Assembly (NCBI GenBank): GCA_963789565.1
Contig: CAWBKX010000002.1
Span: forward strand, 1,550,001 to 1,614,000
DNA from: CALAGB01 sp963789565
GTDB lineage: Bacteria > Chloroflexota > Chloroflexia > Thermomicrobiales > Thermomicrobiaceae
DNA: 64,000 nt
Direction of reading: 5' to 3'
Shown here: piece by piece, positions 9,355 to 17,773 of the stretch
Layout of the letters: each line of letters starts with the position of its first letter
How positions within the stretch are numbered: position 1 is the stretch's first letter
Translations under genes and position numbers: made by a program
The notes under the pieces: model-generated
What the model was told of the DNA's origin: nothing
Databases searched by the model: none
What the model saw: only the letters and a program-made list of their open reading frames with translations

Positions 9355-10590
9355 CTATGGGCTGCTATTGCGCGTGATGGGACCCAGTAGCACGGCGCCG
9401 ACGTGGGCCAGCCGATCGATCTCGGTTTCATCAAAGCCCATCTCGCTAAGGATCTCGGCCGTGTGCTGGGCCAACAGTGGCGGTGGACGACGGATTACCG
9501 GCGGTGTGGCCGACATGTCGATGGCCGGACCAATAAGCGGGATGCTGCCGGCCAGGTCGTGTTGCACCTGCTTGACGATCCCCAGTTCCCGCACAACGTC
9601 GCTCTGCAGCGACTGCCCAATCGACCAGATCGGACCGCAGGGTATGCCTGCTTCGTTGAGTCGCGTCACCCATTCGTCAGTGGCAGCGGACTGAAGCGCA
9701 TCGGTCACCAACGTGTTGATATCCGGGCGATTGGCCACCCGATCGGCGTTGGTGATGAACCGGGCGTCCTCTACCCACTCGGGATGTCCCAGTGTAGCTG
9801 CAAGGCGCTGCCAGACCGGCTCGCTGGCGACCGAGATGTTGATCAGCCCGTCGGCTGTCTTGAACGCGCCGTAGGGAGATGCGACCGGATGGTCGTTTCC
9901 CTCCAGGCCCGGATCATCACCGCCGGCCAGATAGCGGCCAGTCTGATAGGTCAGGATGCCAATCAAGCCACCCAAAAGCGAGGTGTCGACGCGCTGTCCG
10001 ACGCCGGTCTGCAGGCGACCAATGTACGCCCCCAGCACTCCATAGGCCGCGAACATTGAAGCCAGCACGTCGCCGATGGCCACGCCGACGCGTGCCGGAC
10101 CGGTCTCAGGGTGGCCGGTGACGCTCATCAGGCCGCTCATGCCCTGCGCGACCTGATCGTACGAAGCCTGAGTGGCGTATTTGCCACGCGGACCATAGCC
10201 CGAAACCTGACAGAAGACGAGACCGGGATTGACCTGCCGCAGCGACTCATATCCCAGACCGAGCCGATCCATCACGCCGGGCCGGAAGTTGGTGACGATG
10301 ACGTCCGCCTCCTCCGCCATGCGACGAACGATCCGCGCCCCTTCCTCATGCTTCAGATTGATGACCGCGCTGCGTTTGTTGCGGTTGACCGAGAGGAAGT
10401 AGGGACTCTCGCCCGCCACGAAGGGTGGTCCGTACCCGCGCGCTGCGTCACCGTGCGGCGGCTCGACCTTGATCACGTCGGCACCCATATCGCCCAGCAG
10501 CATCGTGCACATCGGGCTGGAGACCGCCTGGCCGAACTCAAGCACCGTCACCCCGGCTAGCGGCTGCTTGGGCTGATCCTCCTGGCTCAT
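9355..10590 (-). CDS. CaiB/BaiF family (class III) CoA-transferase
   Basis: The 411-residue protein has the family hallmarks: an N-terminal Rossmann-type start (GVTVLEFGQAVSSPMCTMLL), GDMGADVIKVEPP with the conserved Asp region, SVNRNKRS, the GYGPRGKYAT loop and a C-terminal half ending RRPPPLLAQHTAEILSEMGF. Class III transferases move CoA between carboxylic acids through an aspartyl-CoA anhydride. The start is ATG 10590 (MSQEDQPKQP). The acid pair cannot be predicted. A second, clearly related family member lies at 35180-36370. Confidence 0.88.
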   Translation of the reverse strand: MSQEDQPKQPLAGVTVLEFGQAVSSPMCTMLLGDMGADVIKVEPPHGDAARGYGPPFVAGESPYFLSVNRNKRSAVINLKHEEGARIVRRMAEEADVIVTNFRPGVMDRLGLGYESLRQVNPGLVFCQVSGYGPRGKYATQASYDQVAQGMSGLMSVTGHPETGPARVGVAIGDVLASMFAAYGVLGAYIGRLQTGVGQRVDTSLLGGLIGILTYQTGRYLAGGDDPGLEGNDHPVASPYGAFKTADGLINISVASEPVWQRLAATLGHPEWVEDARFITNADRVANRPDINTLVTDALQSAATDEWVTRLNEAGIPCGPIWSIGQSLQSDVVRELGIVKQVQHDLAGSIPLIGPAIDMSATPPVIRRPPPLLAQHTAEILSEMGFDETEIDRLAHVGAVLLGPITRNSSP

Positions 10591-10621
10591 CGTGCTCCCT
10601 TCAAGTCGGTCCGCCGCTAAC

Positions 10622-12529
10622 TTATGTCGCTGGGATGATCGGCAACACGATGTGGGACGGATGCTCGCGATCGTGATGGATCGTGTTGATTGCAACCTGC
10701 GTGTACGTGTTGCGTCCCAACGGCTCTCCCGTGTTCGGGTTGACGTCGAAGCGTGGGAAGTTGCTACTCGAGATGTCCAGCCGGATGCGGTGCCCGGCGT
10801 TGAAGATGTTGCTGGTGCCGTACATGGGTATCTCGATGCGGTAGACCTCACCCGGCTGCATGAACTCCGCACGTTCCCGGCTGTCGCGATAGCGCAACCG
10901 CAGGATGGAATCGGAAACGTTCATGTCGTAACCGTCCGGGTAGTCAGGATTGGGCGGATAGACGTCGACCAGCTTGACCGTGATGTCGGTGTCGGGTGCG
11001 TCGGACGCGACCCACAGTACCGCGGTCAACGGACCGGTGACCTCAACCGGTTCGGACAAAGGCTCGGTCTGGAAGACGAGCACGTCTTGACGGCTCGACA
11101 GCGGCAGATACGGAGCCTTGGCCCTGAAGGTCGACTGATCGGGTCGCTGATTCTGTGGTCCCACCGACGTGATATTGCCGATGCGCTCCTCCATCGCTAC
11201 GCGGTCAGCGATACTCGGATCAACGTCCAGCACGTCGGTAAGGGACGAAATGTTGCCGCCGATGGTCGGTACCGGGTCGTTGGGATCGAAGCGGAACGAG
11301 GTTTGGCGGGTCGCCGTAGTCGGCTCGCCGGTCGTCAACTGGCCTCGATCGCCCAAATAGAAGGGCGTGAAGGTTGTGCGCGCAAGAGGCCACTCTTGCT
11401 CGCCGCGCCAGTGGCCACCGTGAAACAGGCGCCCTTCCGGCGTTTTGTGACCGTCGCCTCCACCCATAACGAAAATGCGCACGGGCGGCTCCTGGGCAAT
11501 CTCGTTGTCGATCCCCTTGAGCCAGTGATCGAAGTAGTGCAGATGATGGTCGTTGACGTCTTCGGCCAGATTGCGGGCGATCGATGCCTCCGGACCGAAC
11601 TCGACGTCGCCCGACCAGGTCAGATCAGGCTTGTCGCCGCCATGCGTCCAGGGACCCATCATCAACCGGATCGGCCCACGCTTCCCTTGGGTGAAGCGGA
11701 CGAAGTTCTCCAGTGTGGAGCGGGTGTAGGAGTCGTACCACGCGCCCGAGAAGAGGATGGGCACGTCGGAATGTCGCTCGAAATGCTCTTCGAAGTCAAA
11801 GCCCGGCTGCTTCCAGTACTCGTCGTAGTCGCCACGCGTCCAGATGTCGAAGACCCAGCGCTCGTGCATCGGCACCAACGCCAGCGGTGTCATGCCTGGC
11901 TTGAGAGGCAATCGTTTCAGCCAATCGCTGAAGCGCACATCGCGGAGCGATCGAGCGACGGCCGGATCGTCGACCTGCGTGCCGGTCACCAATGCGCGAA
12001 ATCCCCAGGCCATGAAACGCATCTCAAAGGCGCCGTTGTGTCGCACCGAGCTGGTGTGAGCATTGGCACCGCCTTCATTGATGTACATGGCGGCCAGACC
12101 CGGCGGGTCTAACGCCGCGAGCGCGTTCTGCACCCAGGCGAGATACGAGGTACCCAACGTCCCCACGCGACCATTGCACCAGGGCTGCTTCTCCAACCAC
12201 ACCATGGTGTCATAGCCATCTTCGGCCTCCTGCGCCAGGAAATAGAAGTCTCCCTCGGACGCGTAGCGACCGCGACAGTCCTGAATCACCACGGCATAGC
12301 CGCGACGCGCGAAGTAGAGCCCCTTTTTGTCGACGGAATTGGAATCACTCTTGTTGTACGGAGTGCGGATCAACAGGGTCGGGAAGCTGCCGGCCAGCGG
12401 GTCTACGCCGCGCGCCGGGCGATAGACATCGGTAGCCAGGCGAACGCCGTCGCGCATCTGCACCATCACGTCACGAGCAATGACCGCATCCAGATCGTTC
12501 TGGGAACTGGCAATCTCCGGTTTGTCCAT
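10622..12529 (-). CDS. CocE/NonD-family serine hydrolase (X-Pro dipeptidyl-peptidase-like)
   Basis: The 635-residue protein has an N-terminal alpha/beta-hydrolase domain (RDVMVQMRDGVRLATDVYRP) and a nucleophile region GRVGTLGTSYLAW with Ser. It also has the Asp region LFSGAWYDSYTRS and the His region MMGPWTHGGD. A C-terminal jelly-roll PepX_C domain follows (VTGPLTAVLWVASDAPDTDI ... GHRIRLDISSSNFPRFD). Length fits the cocaine-esterase/acyl-hydrolase family. No signal peptide is visible, so it should be cytoplasmic. Known members cleave esters, amides or X-Pro peptides. It is 31 bp upstream of the CoA-transferase gene, so the pair may be an operon. Confidence 0.88.
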   Translation of the reverse strand: MDKPEIASSQNDLDAVIARDVMVQMRDGVRLATDVYRPARGVDPLAGSFPTLLIRTPYNKSDSNSVDKKGLYFARRGYAVVIQDCRGRYASEGDFYFLAQEAEDGYDTMVWLEKQPWCNGRVGTLGTSYLAWVQNALAALDPPGLAAMYINEGGANAHTSSVRHNGAFEMRFMAWGFRALVTGTQVDDPAVARSLRDVRFSDWLKRLPLKPGMTPLALVPMHERWVFDIWTRGDYDEYWKQPGFDFEEHFERHSDVPILFSGAWYDSYTRSTLENFVRFTQGKRGPIRLMMGPWTHGGDKPDLTWSGDVEFGPEASIARNLAEDVNDHHLHYFDHWLKGIDNEIAQEPPVRIFVMGGGDGHKTPEGRLFHGGHWRGEQEWPLARTTFTPFYLGDRGQLTTGEPTTATRQTSFRFDPNDPVPTIGGNISSLTDVLDVDPSIADRVAMEERIGNITSVGPQNQRPDQSTFRAKAPYLPLSSRQDVLVFQTEPLSEPVEVTGPLTAVLWVASDAPDTDITVKLVDVYPPNPDYPDGYDMNVSDSILRLRYRDSRERAEFMQPGEVYRIEIPMYGTSNIFNAGHRIRLDISSSNFPRFDVNPNTGEPLGRNTYTQVAINTIHHDREHPSHIVLPIIPAT

Positions 12530-12611
12530 GGGCTGCTCCTCTCAGTAGGTATTGGCATTCTAGCAGCAGTCATCCACGGGCCTGACGATGTTCGTGAGCA
12601 GGTTGGGCTGC

Positions 12612-12617
12612 TACACT
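12612..12617 (+). promoter_or_regulatory. Possible -10 element of the MFS gene
   Basis: TACACT lies 8 bases before the ATG at 12626, and no Shine-Dalgarno sequence is visible in between. A transcript starting about 7 bases after this hexamer would begin at or next to the ATG, giving a leaderless mRNA. The -35 is weak. Confidence 0.3.
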
Positions 12618-12625
12618 GTGGCGCT

Positions 12626-14248
12626 ATGAACGCGCGACCTCAGGCGACAACCGATAGCAGCCAGCAGCAACTCACCGATCGTGCGCGGCGCAACATCTTG
12701 ATCGCGCTGATGCTGACCATGGCGCTGGTTGCCATGGACACCACCGTGGTGGCCACGGCGGTACCTTCCATCGTGCAAAACCTGGGCGGATTCTCGCAAT
12801 TCACCTGGGTCTTCTCGATCTACGTCCTGGTGCAAGCCGTGACGATCCCGATCTACGGCAAGCTGGCCGACCTCTATGGTCGTAAGCCAATTCTGCTGAT
12901 CGGCATCGGCATCTTCATTCTCGGATCGATCCTCTCGGGCGTGGCGTGGAGTATGTTCGCGCTGATCGCCTTCCGCGGACTGCAGGGGATCGGTGCGGGC
13001 GCGATTCAGCCGGTCGTGACGACCATCGCCGGCGACATCTACACCGTCGAGGAGCGCGCTCGCATTCAAGGCTGGCTCTCGAGCGTGTGGGGTATTTCGG
13101 CCGTGATTGGTCCGGCCATTGGTGGATTCTTCGCGGAGTACCTGACCTGGCGTTGGATCTTCTACATCAATCTACCGCTGGGCGCTCTGGCGGTTTTCAT
13201 GATCCTGCGCTACCTGCATGAGAACGTCGTCCGCAAACGACACAAGATCGACTACGGCGGCTCCGCATTGCTGGCAGGGGGACTCGGCCTCTTCATCTTC
13301 GCCGTTCTCGAAGGCGGCGTGCGCTGGGCGTGGCTCTCAGGAACGAGCCTGGCCCTCTTCGTGGCAGCGGTCGTCATCCTGGGCGGATTCGTCGTGCAGG
13401 AGCGGCGCGCGATCGAGCCAACGGTGCCTTTGTGGGTCTTTGGTCGACGTGTGTTATTGGGCGCCAATCTGGCTACCGCCTCGCTCGGGTTCCTTTCAAT
13501 TGGGTTGACGACCTTCTTGCCAACCTTCGCCGAGGGCGTACTGGGTGTCAGCGCGCTGTTGGCCGGGTTCATCCTGTCATCGATGTCGATCGGCTGGCCC
13601 ATTGCCTCCGCCATGTGCGGACGGGTCTATTTGCGCATTGGCTTCCGCGATACCGCGTTGGTTGGGATGCTTCTATGCGTCGGCGCGGCGTGCGGGTTCT
13701 TCCTCTTCCCGGAATCAGTTCCGATATGGGTGATCGTGGTCACCAGCCTGATTATCGGCGCGGGATTCGGTTTCCTCTCGACGTCGTTGATCGTCGGCGT
13801 GCAATCGTTGATCGATTGGAATCGCCGTGGCGTCGTGACTGGTGCCAACCTCTTCAGTCGCCAGCTTGGCCAGGCGCTCGGTGCGGCCGTCTACGGAAGT
13901 ATTGCCAATGCGGTGTTGCTCTCAAAGCTCAACGGCGCGCCCAGTAGCCTGGCAGGACAGCTCCCCAAGACTTTGAACGACGCCAGCGACGCGCTTACCA
14001 GCAACAGCGCCAACCTGAGCGTTGCCGCCGAGTCTTACCTGCGCGACGCCCTGTATCAGGCGACGCACCAGGTCTTCTTCACCCTCTTTATTATCTCAAT
14101 CGTAAGTCTGGCGGTCATTATCCTGACGCCGCGCCGCTTCGAGCGGTTGCAGTTCGCCGAGGAGAGCAATCCGACCAGCACAGAGTCGGGGCACCACCCG
14201 GTGCGCCACGAAGCGGAATCTCCCTCCCCAGCCAACTCATCGAAATAG
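12626..14248 (+). CDS. MFS multidrug exporter, DHA2 (EmrB/QacA) family
   Basis: The 540-residue transporter has about 14 predicted transmembrane helices. Motif D1-like MALVAMDTTVVATAVPSI lies in helix 1, motif A is GKLADLYGRKPILLIG, and motif C-like GIGAGAIQPVVTTIAGD is present. This is the DHA2 drug:H+ antiporter layout. The last 35 residues are hydrophilic (ESNPTSTESGHHPVRHE). The gene is divergent from the CocE gene with a 96-bp spacer. No regulator gene is adjacent. The drug or metabolite exported is unknown. Confidence 0.9.
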   Translation: MNARPQATTDSSQQQLTDRARRNILIALMLTMALVAMDTTVVATAVPSIVQNLGGFSQFTWVFSIYVLVQAVTIPIYGKLADLYGRKPILLIGIGIFILGSILSGVAWSMFALIAFRGLQGIGAGAIQPVVTTIAGDIYTVEERARIQGWLSSVWGISAVIGPAIGGFFAEYLTWRWIFYINLPLGALAVFMILRYLHENVVRKRHKIDYGGSALLAGGLGLFIFAVLEGGVRWAWLSGTSLALFVAAVVILGGFVVQERRAIEPTVPLWVFGRRVLLGANLATASLGFLSIGLTTFLPTFAEGVLGVSALLAGFILSSMSIGWPIASAMCGRVYLRIGFRDTALVGMLLCVGAACGFFLFPESVPIWVIVVTSLIIGAGFGFLSTSLIVGVQSLIDWNRRGVVTGANLFSRQLGQALGAAVYGSIANAVLLSKLNGAPSSLAGQLPKTLNDASDALTSNSANLSVAAESYLRDALYQATHQVFFTLFIISIVSLAVIILTPRRFERLQFAEESNPTSTESGHHPVRHEAESPSPANSSK

Positions 14249-14262
14249 TTGGATTCGTGCGA

Positions 14263-15009
14263 TCAGCGGCCGTTCTGACTCGAACGTCCCTCGTCCACGA
14301 TCAGTCCGTCCTGCATACGGATGATCCGATCGCACATCTCGCCGATGCGGGGATCGTGAGTGACGACCACGAAGGTCTGATTGTTCGAGCGATTGAGCGC
14401 GCGCATGAGGTCCATAACCTCGTCGGCGGTCTGCGTGTCGAGGTCGCCGGTGGGCTCATCGGCCCAGACGATGGCGGGCTTGTTGACCAACGCCCGCGCA
14501 ATCGTGACGCGCTGGCGCTGACCGCCGGAGAGTTCGGCCGGACGATGATTGGCGCGATCAGAGAGATGCACCTGCTCGAGCACCTGCAACGAACGCTCAC
14601 GCGCTTCGCGCGGCCGGATGCCACTGACCAGGAGCGGAAGCTCAACGTTCTCCACTGCCGTGAGGACGGGCAGGAGATTGTAGAACTGGAAGATGAATCC
14701 CATCTCCTTGGCGCGGAACGAGGTGCGTGAGTTGTCCGGCAGCTTGGAGAGGTCGGTTCCAGCGATCAAGATCTCGCCTTCGTCGATGGTGTCGAGACCC
14801 GAGAGGCAATTGAGGAGCGTCGTCTTGCCGGAGCCTGAGGGACCCATCACCGCCGACATCTCACCGCGATCGATGATCAGATCGATTCCTCGCAGGGCCG
14901 GGACGCGGACTTTGCCGGTGTCGTAAGTCTTGAGCACGCCGCGGGCTTCAATGATGACGTCGGAGACTGCTGCTCCAGAACCGCGATGCTGGTCAATCGG
15001 TTCTTCCAT
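14263..15009 (-). CDS. ABC transporter ATP-binding protein, LolD/MacB type
   Basis: The 248-residue ATPase has Walker A MGPSGSGKTTLLNCLSG, signature AELSGGQRQRVTIARALV, Walker B IVWADEPTGDLD and the H-loop VVVTHDPRIG. These are typical of the LolD/MacB/FtsE group, which works with FtsX-like permeases. The start is ATG 15009 with an AGGAGG site; the longer frame is not supported. No permease gene is next to it, since the neighbours are an MFS gene (convergent) and a B3/4 protein. The partner must be elsewhere, or this ATPase is an orphan. Confidence 0.88.
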   Translation of the reverse strand: MEEPIDQHRGSGAAVSDVIIEARGVLKTYDTGKVRVPALRGIDLIIDRGEMSAVMGPSGSGKTTLLNCLSGLDTIDEGEILIAGTDLSKLPDNSRTSFRAKEMGFIFQFYNLLPVLTAVENVELPLLVSGIRPREARERSLQVLEQVHLSDRANHRPAELSGGQRQRVTIARALVNKPAIVWADEPTGDLDTQTADEVMDLMRALNRSNNQTFVVVTHDPRIGEMCDRIIRMQDGLIVDEGRSSQNGR

Positions 15010-15345
15010 CGATGACCGCCTCCTGCAATGACTATCTAGCCGGAGTTCACCAAACGCAAATCGCTTCGAATACGTCCGTTTGCAACGCTCAAGGGTAGCA
15101 TCATCCCGATCCGTTTGCCGCAGAGGCACCCTCTGTGACCTCAACTAGCGCTCAGGAAATGCGCCGCGTACTCAAAGCATCTTCCCAGGTGAGACCGCTC
15201 GGTTGCAACGTCAATCACAGTCGCACCCGATATGGAACTCCGCTACTGGTGGGCAATGCTGAAGGGCCGTGCTTGACGACCAATGCGGTACATCGCTAGG
15301 CTGTGCCTCGTGCGACAAGACAACGGTGAGTCGAGGAGGTCCACG

Positions 15346-16053
15346 GTGCGCTTCGGGTATGACGCCGAATTGCTGTCGCAATGCCCTGAGCTCGTCGCTG
15401 GCGTGATGTGGGTCGGAGGCGCAACGAACCGGCACGGAACACCACAGGTCGATGAGCATTTGGCGGATGCCGAGACACTGACACAGAGCCGCTTCCCGAC
15501 GCCGCCCGACATCGCGAAGTTCGATTCGATCGCCGCCTGGCGCCAGGTCTACTCCCGCTTCGGAGTGAAACCGAATCGCTATCCCTGCGCGGCCGAGAGT
15601 CTCATCCGCCGCATCGTCGAGGTGGGCTCGCTGCCGCGTATCTCCGCACTGGTCGACCTCTGCAACGCGGCCTCACTGCGCTACGCCATTCCGGTCGCCC
15701 CGTTCGATCTAGCCAACGCTCAAGGCGACGTTATCGTGAGGCTGGCAAGCGGATCGGAAACATACCTGGCGATCAATGCCGAATCGCCCGATGCCATCCC
15801 AGAGGGCGAGGTGATCTACAGCGACGATTCGACGTCGGTCCTCTCGCGGCGTTGGAACTGGCGGCAAGCGGACAAAGGCAAGGTCTCTCTCGAGACCACG
15901 AACCTGCTCATCACCACCGAGGCGGTACACGTGTCCGGCCGCGACGCGGTCGAAGGCGTCCTAGCGGAGCTGTGCGAGTGGATCCCAGTCGTTCTTGGCG
16001 GATCACTCCAGCGTGACGTGCTGAACGCCGAGCATCCGGTAAGTGAACGTTGA
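15346..16053 (+). CDS. B3/4 (PheRS beta-like) domain protein
   Basis: The 235-residue protein carries the B3/B4 domain of phenylalanyl-tRNA synthetase beta subunits as a free-standing unit. Characteristic segments are WRQVYSRFGVKPNRYPCAAE, SALVDLCNAASLRYAIPVAP and VLSRRWNWRQADKGKVSLET. Free-standing B3/4 proteins are thought to edit misacylated tRNA or amino acids; this is family knowledge, not proof here. The GTG at 15346 is preceded by GAGGAGGT at good spacing. An in-frame ATG 63 bp earlier (15283) has no such site. Confidence 0.78.
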   Translation: MRFGYDAELLSQCPELVAGVMWVGGATNRHGTPQVDEHLADAETLTQSRFPTPPDIAKFDSIAAWRQVYSRFGVKPNRYPCAAESLIRRIVEVGSLPRISALVDLCNAASLRYAIPVAPFDLANAQGDVIVRLASGSETYLAINAESPDAIPEGEVIYSDDSTSVLSRRWNWRQADKGKVSLETTNLLITTEAVHVSGRDAVEGVLAELCEWIPVVLGGSLQRDVLNAEHPVSER

Positions 16054-16093
16054 ACCAAGAAATCGGCGGACTGAGATCCGTCAGCAGCTCACC

Positions 16094-16190
16094 CCCGACC
16101 CCTCTCCCAATTCTGGGAGAGGGGAAACGGATGTGGAGGCGGCATCCGTGCCCTCAAATTCCCCTTCACCTAACATCGGGAAAAGGGTCA
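16094..16190. repeat. Dispersed hairpin repeat (copy 1)
   Basis: A perfect 11-bp stem (CCCCTCTCCCA with its complement, loop ATTC) lies at 16099-16124 inside a C-rich context TCACCCCCGACCCC. A near-identical hairpin in the opposite orientation lies at 53701-53728 with TCACCCCTGCCCC on its complementary strand. The two copies mark a mobile or dispersed intergenic repeat family. It may also act as a terminator between the convergent B3/4 and amidohydrolase genes. Confidence 0.65.
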
Positions 16191-16215
16191 CGGGATGAGC
16201 GCCATCCAGCGGTCG

Positions 16216-17628
16216 CTACTTGACCGGCTGTGGCGGGACGGCGCCCTCAGGGAGCGGTGCCTTGTATGCCTCACCGCCGGTCGACTCCATGAACTCCTCA
16301 TGCGCCTTCTGCAGCAGCGACGGGTCGAGATGCAACTCGGCCGCGGTGATGGCCATGACCTTGGCCGCGTGCATCATGCCCTTGTGCCCGATCGACATAC
16401 CGCCGGTGGCCGTGATGCCCCAACTATGACCAGTCACTCCGGCCGGGTGGCAGGCGGTCAGCACTTGCGCGGTCGGCGCGATCCAACTCACCTCGGAGAC
16501 GTCAGTCGAGCCAGAGAGGACCTTGCCTCGATCGCCGGGCTCGAACGCTTCGGCCAGCAGCGGTTGTTCAAGAGCGCTCTCTGGAAGATTAAAGGCGCGA
16601 ATACCGGCCGCCCGAATGCGTTCCGGATAGCCGGACGCCACAGCCTTGGCGAAGACGCGCTCCTCGTCGTTGAAGTCGATCGGCCCGAGCTCCTTGAGCG
16701 CGTCGTACATGACGTCGGTGATGACGTCATTCGGCAAGAAGTTGTGAATGCCGAAGTGATCGAGAATAGTCAACGTCGTATCGGTCATCATCTCGGCGCC
16801 TTTGGCGACGCGGATGACGCGCTCGGTCAGCTCATCCACCTGGTCACGCTTGGGTGCGCGAATGTAGTACCAGACTTCGGCCTCATCCGGCACGACATTT
16901 GGCTGGCCGCCACCATTCGTGATGACGTAGTGGATGCGCGCCTCCTGGATGATGTGCTCGCGCATGTAGTTGACGCCGACATTCATCAACTCGACTGCAT
17001 CGAGGGCCGAGCGGCCGTTTTCCGGCGACGCCGCCGCATGGGCCGTTTGGCCGTGGAAATGGAACTTGATGTGCTCGACCGCCAGACTGCTACCGGTCCA
17101 GACCGTGCTATTGGCCCATGGATGCCAGGTCAACGCCGCATCCAGTCCGTGGAAGACACCGGCGTTGGCCATGAAGACCTTGCCTGCTCCCGTCTCTTCG
17201 GCCGGGCAGCCGTAATAGCGAACAGTGCCGGGTTTGCCATTCTCTTCCAGCCACGCTTTCAACGCCACGGCTGCCGCCAGCGCTGCCGTGCCCAGCATGT
17301 TGTGCCCACAGCCATGGCCGGGACCGCCGGTCACTTCCTGCTCCTGGCTCGTCGTCGCTTTCTGAGAGAGGTTCGGCAAGGCGTCGTATTCGCCGAGAAA
17401 GCCGATGATTGGCTTGTCGCTTCCCCATTCCGCCATGAAGGCGGTCGGCATGCCGCCGACGTTCGAGGTGATCGTGAACCCTTCGCCCTCGAGGAATTTC
17501 GATTGCAGGTCGCAGGCATAGGTCTCATCCAGCGCGACCTGCGGGTGCGCCCAGATTTCGTCCGACATGGCGATGAAGCGCTCCTGGCGCTCTTCGAGCC
17601 ACTCTCCAGGACTCGTGTCTTTCGGCAT
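16216..17628 (-). CDS. M20-family amidohydrolase (AbgB-like), tandem copy 2
   Basis: The 470-residue metallo-amidohydrolase/carboxypeptidase has metal-binding motifs GGPGHGCGHNMLG and CPAEETGAGK. The dimerisation (lid) domain starts near HIKFHFHGQTAHAAASPENG. A C-terminal His lies in TACHPAGVTGHSWG and IGHKGMMHAAKV. These match the AbgB/p-aminobenzoyl-glutamate-hydrolase branch of M20D. The start is ATG 17628 (MPKDTSPGEWLEE), the same N-terminus as the upstream paralogue. Substrate unknown; probably an N-acyl amino acid or aminobenzoyl-glutamate-like amide. Confidence 0.88.
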   Translation of the reverse strand: MPKDTSPGEWLEERQERFIAMSDEIWAHPQVALDETYACDLQSKFLEGEGFTITSNVGGMPTAFMAEWGSDKPIIGFLGEYDALPNLSQKATTSQEQEVTGGPGHGCGHNMLGTAALAAAVALKAWLEENGKPGTVRYYGCPAEETGAGKVFMANAGVFHGLDAALTWHPWANSTVWTGSSLAVEHIKFHFHGQTAHAAASPENGRSALDAVELMNVGVNYMREHIIQEARIHYVITNGGGQPNVVPDEAEVWYYIRAPKRDQVDELTERVIRVAKGAEMMTDTTLTILDHFGIHNFLPNDVITDVMYDALKELGPIDFNDEERVFAKAVASGYPERIRAAGIRAFNLPESALEQPLLAEAFEPGDRGKVLSGSTDVSEVSWIAPTAQVLTACHPAGVTGHSWGITATGGMSIGHKGMMHAAKVMAITAAELHLDPSLLQKAHEEFMESTGGEAYKAPLPEGAVPPQPVK

Positions 17629-17773
17629 TGTTCGTTCCTTCACGTTGTTGCGGGTGAACCCCAACACATCTTCACGTTTCCGGCCTCAACAGCCGGACAG
17701 ACAAGATCGCGACGCGATGAGTTTGCGATTCGGCCTCGCGCGATAAATCGAGAACCAACTCAGTATGCGAGCG

